A DNA stretch of 7,171 nucleotides from Nanobdellota archaeon (lineage in GTDB: Archaea; Nanobdellota; Nanobdellia; Pacearchaeales; GW2011-AR1): the NCBI GenBank assembly GCA_018816205.1, contig JAHIWJ010000086.1:1-7171 (forward strand), read 5' to 3'. The notes under the pieces are model-generated. The model did no database searches. It had not been told where the DNA came from and saw only the letters and a program-made list of their open reading frames with translations. Made by a program: the position numbers and the translations under genes. This document shows, in pieces, positions 1 to 3,692 of the stretch; position 1 is the stretch's first letter, and each line of letters begins with the position of its first letter.

Positions 1-466
1 CAGGGTAATTTTTTTTGTTTTGTGTGAAGCCGAATAATTTTCTGAAGACAGAAATTCTTTTTGAGTGCGGCTTGATGTTTTCAAAAGAAAACAGCGTGTA
101 ATGGTTCACTTTTTCAGCCTGTGCTTTGTATTTACCGTAGAGAATGATGCCGGTGTTGAGCATCGCTCTTTTGAGATTTTTCCACTCTCCGCTGTCTAAC
201 CTGCCGATGATTAAAGAAAATTCTTTGTCAAGGCCCTTTAGTTTCCAGTTTTTGTATTTCTCAGTTTTGTAATAACTTTCCGCGATTTTCTGGATTTTTT
301 TTTGAGAAAGATTTGTGTCAATAAACAAATCAATGTCTGACTCTTCGTCAAAGTCGCCGCGGGCAATTGAACCATGAAGGATAATCTTATCTATGCCGTC
401 GGTTTTTGATACTAAGTAAGATGCCATATCCATTGCGCCGCTTATTAGTTCATTTTTAGTGAGCAT
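1..466 (-). CDS. MNT-type nucleotidyltransferase, partial (C-terminus beyond window)
   Basis: This gene encodes a minimal nucleotidyltransferase of the polymerase-beta fold; 155 codons are visible and the reading frame leaves the left edge of the window without a stop. The active-site signature is intact: G32-S33, ten residues, then D44-I-D46, which is the GSx10DxD pattern of MntA-type enzymes, with E82 or D80 as candidates for the third metal-binding acid. In the known MntA/HepT pairs the enzyme transfers AMP from ATP to a tyrosine of the HEPN partner and so neutralises it; the same role is inferred here from its position directly after a HEPN-like gene. The ATG at 466-464 lies inside the end of that gene (11-bp overlap, different frame) and has a GGAG 9 nt upstream (476-479), so translation is probably coupled. 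Residues after about 112 form a basic, aromatic-rich tail beyond the minimal catalytic core, of unknown role. Confidence 0.85.
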   Translation of the reverse strand, partial: MLTKNELISGAMDMASYLVSKTDGIDKIILHGSIARGDFDEESDIDLFIDTNLSQKKIQKIAESYYKTEKYKNWKLKGLDKEFSLIIGRLDSGEWKNLKRAMLNTGIILYGKYKAQAEKVNHYTLFSFENIKPHSKRISVFRKLFGFTQNKKNYP

Positions 467-858
467 TTTTTAATTCTCCGTTTATTATTTTTCTTAGTTC
501 ATGAAAGTGATTTATAACTGCCTCAATTCTTTTTTGTGGTTTTCTGTTGCCATAACAAAGAGCATTTCTCTCTATTTCAATATTTTTCATCAGGTTAAGT
601 ACTTTTTCTTTTGACGGAAAGTCAGGCGGCAGCTTGTTCTCGACGAGGTTTTTGCTCTTAAAGATTCTGTGATCTATCTGGTCTCCCGAACTATGAATCA
701 GGTTTAGTCTGTGCAGGAATATTGAAAATAATTCAACAGAACCCTGAGAAATATTGTATGCAATGTTTCTTTGGTTTTCTTCCAGACTTTCTTCTACGAG
801 CCTCTTTATGTTTTTTAGATGTTCCTGATACGCTGCTTCATGTTCTTCAATCTTCATT
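456..858 (-). CDS. HEPN-domain-like protein, putative toxin partner of the nucleotidyltransferase
   Basis: The coding frame is 857 to 456 on the minus strand and encodes 133 residues. It is almost entirely helical and charged, the size of a single HEPN domain, and is followed with overlap by an MNT nucleotidyltransferase; that gene order and size are the hallmark of HEPN/MNT modules. Residues 95-106 (IERNALCYGNRK) align with the HEPN core motif R-x(4-6)-H: R97 is present, but the usual histidine position holds C101, followed by Y102. If catalytic histidine is truly missing, RNase activity may be absent or changed; Y102 could be the counterpart of the tyrosine modified by MntA enzymes. Assignment as HEPN rests on context and this motif, not on a search. 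Start ATG (857-855) is the first in frame; no Shine-Dalgarno is seen. Expression is probably controlled by the inverted repeats just upstream. Alternative: a non-toxic helical partner of the transferase. Confidence 0.72.
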
Positions 859-872
859 GTTACTTTTGTAAT
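859..872. promoter_or_regulatory. Inverted repeat copy 1 (putative operator)
   Basis: GTTACTTTTGTAAT, an inverted repeat of TTAC/GTAA arms around 4 bp, lies directly against the start codon of the HEPN-like gene and inside its predicted leader. It starts exactly 22 bp from copy 2, about two helical turns, so both would face the same side of the DNA. Operator function is inferred from position and repetition. Confidence 0.6.
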
Positions 873-880
873 CCTATATT

Positions 881-894
881 GTTACTAATGTAAT
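881..894. promoter_or_regulatory. Inverted repeat copy 2 (putative operator)
   Basis: GTTACTAATGTAAT keeps both arms of copy 1 and differs only in the 4-bp centre. It fills the space between the TATA box and the predicted transcription start of the HEPN/nucleotidyltransferase pair, so a bound protein would block polymerase or TFB placement. Confidence 0.6.
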
Positions 895-899
895 AAATA

Positions 900-907
900 T
901 ATTTAAA
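900..907 (-). promoter_or_regulatory. TATA box for the HEPN/nucleotidyltransferase operon
   Basis: Read on the minus strand this is TTTAAATA within an AT-rich run. Its centre lies about 46 bp from the HEPN start codon, placing transcription start near 878 and giving a leader of about 20 nt, unlike the seemingly leaderless genes elsewhere in the window. The leader carries inverted repeat copy 1. Confidence 0.5.
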
Positions 908-926
908 CGTTTTGGTTGCAGGCGTG

Positions 927-950
927 ATGAAATTTCATTACTTTTGTAAT
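927..950. promoter_or_regulatory. Perfect 12-bp palindrome overlapping inverted repeat copy 3
   Basis: ATGAAATTTCAT (927-938) is a perfect palindrome. It overlaps by 2 bp ATTACTTTTGTAAT (937-950), the third and most symmetric copy of the repeat found at 859-872 and 881-894. This pair lies upstream of the TATA box and abuts the stop codon of the TPR gene. It may be an upstream regulator site; a role in transcript ending for the TPR gene is possible but there is no clear T-run. Confidence 0.5.
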
Positions 951-1747
951 CATTCAGTCATTGCAGATTCCAGCCATTCTTTGACTTCTTGCTCTCGCCA
1001 CGATTTTCCCTGCCCTTCCCAAAATTCATAAGCTTGGTCTTTTCCGCCGACAGTAATATAACCGGGCATATTAGACTTAGGTTTTTTCGGATTTTTTTCT
1101 AATAATATTTTCCCGCATAATGGAAATTTTTTAATGCTTTTTTTTAATTCTTTAGTGGCTTCCTCTTTTTTTCCAAGTTTAAACAATGTTAAAGAAAAGC
1201 CAAAATTCATGTTAGGGTCATAGTCGTTTGGGTATTTTTTAGATAGCTCGATCATTTTATCCCACATTCTGTTATTTGTGTAAATATCGGCCAGCAGCAT
1301 TCGAACACCCTGGTTATCATTCGGATTCCAAGAAATAATTTGATTGAATATCTTTATCGCTTCTTCTGTTTTACCTCCGTCTAAAGCAATCAGGCCTTTA
1401 CTATTATACGCCCTAAGGAATGGCCTATTTTCTGTCCAGCCCCACTCTAACCTGCTTGTCTCATTGAATTTTTTTGGGAAGGCATTCAAACCAATGTTTA
1501 CTGCTTTTTCATTTAATTCTATTTCTTCTTTTTTATTCCCAGCTGTAATTGACAGATGGTGAAGGGCATCTATATGTTCAGGAAATAACGCAAGAGCTTT
1601 TTCAAATAATTGTTTGGCTTTAGTTGTTTTTCCTTCATCAAGACAGTCCAACCCATTAAAAAAGATATCATTTGCTTCGTCTGTTATTCTTGGCCAAACA
1701 AAAAACCATTCATTTTCTCCAACACTTTCCAGTTTCAGCTTTCCCAT
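950..1747 (-). CDS. TPR-repeat protein of unknown function
   Basis: The 265-residue protein has no signal peptide or membrane segment, so it should be a cytosolic scaffold for protein contacts. TPR-like helix pairs are visible at about 24-60, 110-143 (G..AL..G...EAI.IF...I..NP.D), 145-178 and 180-213. Around the second repeat is a distinctive stretch, ENRPFLRAYN (106-115) and NPNDNQGVRMLL (141-152), and the C-terminus (about 228-260) has PGY, GG-D-A and G-SW elements. From memory this combination recurs in a widespread family of TPR proteins in bacteria and archaea, somewhat like the ST7 family, but with no established function. The ATG at 1747-1745 sits about 25 bp from a good TATA box, which supports this start and a leaderless transcript. 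It ends 92 bp before the HEPN-like gene on the same strand, so read-through into that module is possible. A functional link to the module is not shown. Confidence 0.8.
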   Translation of the reverse strand: MGKLKLESVGENEWFFVWPRITDEANDIFFNGLDCLDEGKTTKAKQLFEKALALFPEHIDALHHLSITAGNKKEEIELNEKAVNIGLNAFPKKFNETSRLEWGWTENRPFLRAYNSKGLIALDGGKTEEAIKIFNQIISWNPNDNQGVRMLLADIYTNNRMWDKMIELSKKYPNDYDPNMNFGFSLTLFKLGKKEEATKELKKSIKKFPLCGKILLEKNPKKPKSNMPGYITVGGKDQAYEFWEGQGKSWREQEVKEWLESAMTE

Positions 1748-1767
1748 TCATTAACTGACAAATAGCA

Positions 1768-1776
1768 TTTTATATA
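1768..1776 (-). promoter_or_regulatory. TATA box of the TPR gene (leaderless)
   Basis: On the minus strand the sequence is TATATAAAA, a near-ideal archaeal TATA box. Its centre at about 1772 is 25 bp from the start codon at 1747, so transcription should begin at or next to the A of ATG. Confidence 0.6.
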
Positions 1777-1792
1777 CTTTATGACACAAAAC

Positions 1793-1800
1793 TATTTATT
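1793..1800 (+). promoter_or_regulatory. TATA box of the 1822 gene (leaderless)
   Basis: TATTTATT, preceded by an A-rich BRE-like stretch (about 1784-1792), is centred 25-26 bp before the ATG at 1822. Together with the TATA box at 1768-1776 it makes two separate divergent leaderless promoters inside 74 bp. Confidence 0.5.
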
Positions 1801-1821
1801 CCTAAAAAGTCTGTTTTTATT

Positions 1822-2202
1822 ATGGGCTATGAAGAAACCTTAATTATTGATGAATTTGATGCTCTGCAAAAGGAAAAATTAAGAGTTGAAGAGAAAATTA
1901 AAGGACTCAGAGGAAGAATTATTGCGTTGGCAAAAGAGGAAAACAAGAATTTCTTTTTTGGCTCAAGCAAAGTTTGTTCTGTAAAAGAATTCATAAAGAT
2001 TGTCTATCCGGAAGACAAAGAACTCTTGATTAGATTGATAAAACAAAAAGGCCTTTATGATAGCCTCTCTTCATTGAATTATTTTAAGCTTGGCCCGAAA
2101 ATTTTAAGAAATGAGATTGATAAGGAAATAATTGATATGACAAGAAGAGAGAAAAACTATCGGGTTTCTTTGAAAGACAAAACTGAAATCGTCGTTGGCT
2201 AG
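1822..2202 (+). CDS. Small protein resembling the C-terminal region of archaeal PD-(D/E)XK nuclease proteins
   Basis: The 126-residue soluble protein begins with a charged helix likely to form a coiled coil (about 8-40), followed by FFFGSSKVCSVKEF (44-57), YPEDKELLIRLIKQKGLYD (62-80), SSLNYFKLGPKIL (83-95) and a lysine-rich end with YRVSL (113-117). This order (helix, aromatic-GS-x-K segment, P-x-x-K-E-x-L-x-x-L-I-K-x-x-G-L-Y/W, SL-x-x-F-x-L, YR-x-SL) matches my recollection of the region after the nuclease core in archaeal RecB/Cas4-like PD-(D/E)XK proteins. No catalytic D, ExK or iron-sulphur cysteines are seen, so it should not be a nuclease itself; it might be an accessory or DNA-binding piece, or a remnant that became independent. 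Start ATG is supported by its leaderless promoter. It ends 3 bp from the convergent pilin gene. Product assignment is from memory and unverified. Confidence 0.6.
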   Translation: MGYEETLIIDEFDALQKEKLRVEEKIKGLRGRIIALAKEENKNFFFGSSKVCSVKEFIKIVYPEDKELLIRLIKQKGLYDSLSSLNYFKLGPKILRNEIDKEIIDMTRREKNYRVSLKDKTEIVVG

Positions 2203-2205
2203 AAA

Positions 2206-2601
2206 TTAATTCAGAAAAATCGTGCTGTTAATTTTTCTTATGGTGTTTGTCGCTCCTACGATGAGTTGGCCGGTGGCGTTTTGGGATTGAATGGCCATGG
2301 CGTGTTTGCCGTCGGTGGTGTTTAGGTACAAGTAGCCTTCGTTTAGGCTGATAGAATATTCTGCGCCGGCGATTTTTCCTGGGATGTTAAACTTTCTTAG
2401 GTAACCATCGGTAGATTTTGCGGCGATGTTGATTTCATTTTGGACGCTGCGTGCGAGTTCCTGCATTTCGAATTCTCTTTTCTCCAGACTTTTTTTTGCG
2501 ATTGATTGCTGGAAGATGCTCATGAAACCGAGGGTGAAAAATAAAACAGCCCCTATTAAGAGAAATAGTTCTATTGCAGATTGTGCCTTATTTTTTTTCA
2601 T
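2206..2601 (-). CDS. Class III prepilin-like protein, second of pair
   Basis: The 131-residue protein carries an archaeal class III (type IV prepilin) signal: a short basic leader MKKNKA, then QSAIELFLLIG and a hydrophobic helix to about residue 34. FlaK/PibD/EppA-type prepilin peptidase would cut A6-Q7, leaving the filament-forming helix at the N-terminus with the conserved glutamate at mature position 5 (E11). Residues 35-60 continue as an amphipathic helix; the rest looks like a small beta domain. NTT (94), NAT (108) and NST (125) are potential N-glycosylation sites, common on archaeal surface pilins. The start codon lies 2 bp after the stop of the upstream prepilin gene, so the two are co-transcribed and probably translated together. 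A minor pilin is as likely as the main subunit, because the head domain is small and it is one of a pair. Confidence 0.8.
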   Translation of the reverse strand: MKKNKAQSAIELFLLIGAVLFFTLGFMSIFQQSIAKKSLEKREFEMQELARSVQNEINIAAKSTDGYLRKFNIPGKIAGAEYSISLNEGYLYLNTTDGKHAMAIQSQNATGQLIVGATNTIRKINSTIFLN

Positions 2602-2603
2602 AT

Positions 2604-3017
2604 TTAATCTGAGACTATGACTGCATTAGAGGTGGCGTTTAGGTAGATTATCCGCATGCCTGATTGTGTGTTAAAGCCGCCGGTGAGGTTCACGTTACTT
2701 TTGTATGCAATTACTGAGTCGCCGGAGCTTGTTGAGATGTTGTAGATAATATAGTAGTCGTCAATTGTCACGGTGTTTACGCTTTCTGGGAAGTAGCCTC
2801 TGATGCTTGTTCGGGCAGGCTCTCCGGAGTAGAGGATGGTTTCAGCCTGAGTCACGATTTTTGTTGAAAAACTTTCGAGTTGGTTGAATTTCAGAGTGTC
2901 TTTGATTTGTGAGGAATATGTGAGTGCGATTCCCAACGCAGTTAGGACTATGAAGAGTACGAATGAGATGACTATAAGATATTCTGTGCTGATTTGGCCT
3001 CTTTTCATATTTTGCAT
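2604..3017 (-). CDS. Class III prepilin-like protein, first of pair
   Basis: The 137-residue protein has a class III prepilin signal: MQNMKRG followed by QISTEYLIVIS and a hydrophobic helix to about residue 34. Cleavage is expected at G7-Q8, giving glutamate at mature position 5 (E12), the residue that pilins need for assembly. The head domain (about 63-137) is predicted beta-rich, with elements YSGEPARTSIRGYFP and NLTGGFNTQSGMRIIYLNAT that I recall as recurring in small archaeal class III proteins near TadC-type genes. Sequons occur at N93, N110 and N126. Two starts are possible, 3017 and an in-frame ATG at 3008 (giving MKRGQ); a TATA-like centre 27 bp before 3017 favours the longer form as nearly leaderless. 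It is first in a two-gene minus-strand operon that diverges from the ATPase operon, which fits a substrate of that assembly machine. Confidence 0.82.
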   Translation of the reverse strand: MQNMKRGQISTEYLIVISFVLFIVLTALGIALTYSSQIKDTLKFNQLESFSTKIVTQAETILYSGEPARTSIRGYFPESVNTVTIDDYYIIYNISTSSGDSVIAYKSNVNLTGGFNTQSGMRIIYLNATSNAVIVSD

Positions 3018-3040
3018 TAATAAAAGATGTACAGTTAAGG

Positions 3041-3047
3041 TTTTAAA
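3041..3047. promoter_or_regulatory. Shared TTTAAA TATA-like element between divergent pilus operons
   Basis: TTTTAAA contains the self-complementary TTTAAA, so it reads as a TATA-like box on both strands. It lies about 25 bp from the plus start at 3069 and about 27 bp from the minus start at 3017, the spacing expected for leaderless transcripts in both directions. An alternative minus-strand box, GATATATAAG (3056-3065), would give a leader of about 18 nt for the pilin pair. Confidence 0.45.
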
Positions 3048-3055
3048 GGTTCTTG

Positions 3056-3065
3056 CTTATATATC
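3056..3065 (-). promoter_or_regulatory. Alternative TATA box for the prepilin pair
   Basis: Minus-strand GATATATAAG is a closer match to a TATA box than the central TTTAAA. It would place transcription start near 3035, with no Shine-Dalgarno in the leader. It is too near 3069 to serve the plus-strand operon and would overlap its promoter region. Confidence 0.4.
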
Positions 3066-3068
3066 TGG

Positions 3069-3680
3069 ATGAAAAGTAGGCCCACTTTCTTAGGTGTATT
3101 TATAGTTGTTTTAGTAATTGTTGCTATAGTTCATATGTTTATTCAGCTTGCGTTTTACGGGACAGGTTATAAGGGTTTTGCTGAAAAAGGCATAACCGGT
3201 TTGGCGGTTGAGGGTAGCCAGAGTGATGGGGGGTTCCCGATTTCCGAAGTCATACTTTTTTTGGAGTGGGGGCTAATCTTTTTGGGGATGGTTTTTGTTT
3301 ATGCTAAGCACAAGATTGACTTGAAGAAAGAGTTGGTGTATTTGAATTTACTGAAGGATAAAAAACATTTTCATGGCGGTACAGAGTTGGATAATTTTTA
3401 TGAACTTTTGAAGGAGATGAAACATTTTAGGCTTTCAAATGCCGCTAAGGTGTTTAATGTTGACGCGGATGTTATCGAGGACTGGGCTCAGAGCCTTGAG
3501 ACTGCAAGAGTTGCGGAGCTGACTTATCCGCGAATTGGGGGGCCAGAGATTCATTTTATTGAAGGAGTTTCTCCGAGATTGGGTAGTGGTGACGAGGAAG
3601 AAGAATCTGCTGAATCCGACTCTGTTGAAGTTAAAGAAACTAAACCTGTTGAAAAGGAGGCGCCTAAAAATTCGTCTTAG
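3069..3680 (+). CDS. Two-TM membrane protein with cytoplasmic winged-helix-like domain, first gene of pilus operon
   Basis: The 203-residue protein has a basic N-terminus (K2, R4), TM1 at about 7-29, an external loop of about 28 residues, TM2 at about 58-79, then K80, H81, K82 and further lysines, so the positive-inside rule puts the C-terminal part in the cytoplasm. Residues 104-163 read as a winged helix-turn-helix: a first helix (LDNFYELLKEMKHF), LSNAAKVFNVDADVIEDWAQSLE as the HTH, then LTYPRIGGPEIHF as the wing. The tail from about 173 is very acidic (GDEEEESAESD). It is followed by the ATPase gene, 12 bp away with a Shine-Dalgarno overlapping this stop codon, so the two are one operon. 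A role in the pilus machine (docking the ATPase, or sensing and gene control from the membrane) is inferred from position only. No named family is recognised with certainty. The start fits a leaderless promoter. Confidence 0.75.
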   Translation: MKSRPTFLGVFIVVLVIVAIVHMFIQLAFYGTGYKGFAEKGITGLAVEGSQSDGGFPISEVILFLEWGLIFLGMVFVYAKHKIDLKKELVYLNLLKDKKHFHGGTELDNFYELLKEMKHFRLSNAAKVFNVDADVIEDWAQSLETARVAELTYPRIGGPEIHFIEGVSPRLGSGDEEEESAESDSVEVKETKPVEKEAPKNSS

Positions 3681-3687
3681 GGGTGAT
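3680..3687 (+). promoter_or_regulatory. Shine-Dalgarno deciding a GTG start
   Basis: GGGGTGAT is complementary to the archaeal 16S rRNA 3' end (anti-SD core ATCACC) and is 5 nt before the GTG at 3693. It overlaps the last base of the previous stop codon and is the main reason to accept the GTG start of the ATPase. Confidence 0.7.
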
Positions 3688-3692
3688 TTATC

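Noticed and set aside
1..20. T-run at the left edge as a transcription terminator
   Set aside because: On the strand of the gene that covers it (minus) it is an A-run encoding lysine and asparagine codons, so it is coding sequence.
1344..1562. Plus-strand open frame opposite the TPR gene
   Set aside because: It is antisense to a well-supported TPR protein, has no promoter or ribosome site, and no recognisable composition or motif.
2426..2620. Plus-strand open frame opposite the prepilin genes
   Set aside because: It is the complement of the conserved prepilin signal helix and spans the boundary of two real genes.
2694..2707. GTTACTTTTGTATG, a 12 of 14 match to the putative operator
   Set aside because: It lies within the first prepilin coding region, breaks the inverted-repeat symmetry and encodes ordinary residues (AYKSNV), so it is probably chance.
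2884..3072. Plus-strand open frame running across the divergent promoter
   Set aside because: It is antisense to the prepilin signal sequence, crosses the promoter region, and overlaps the start of the membrane winged-helix gene.
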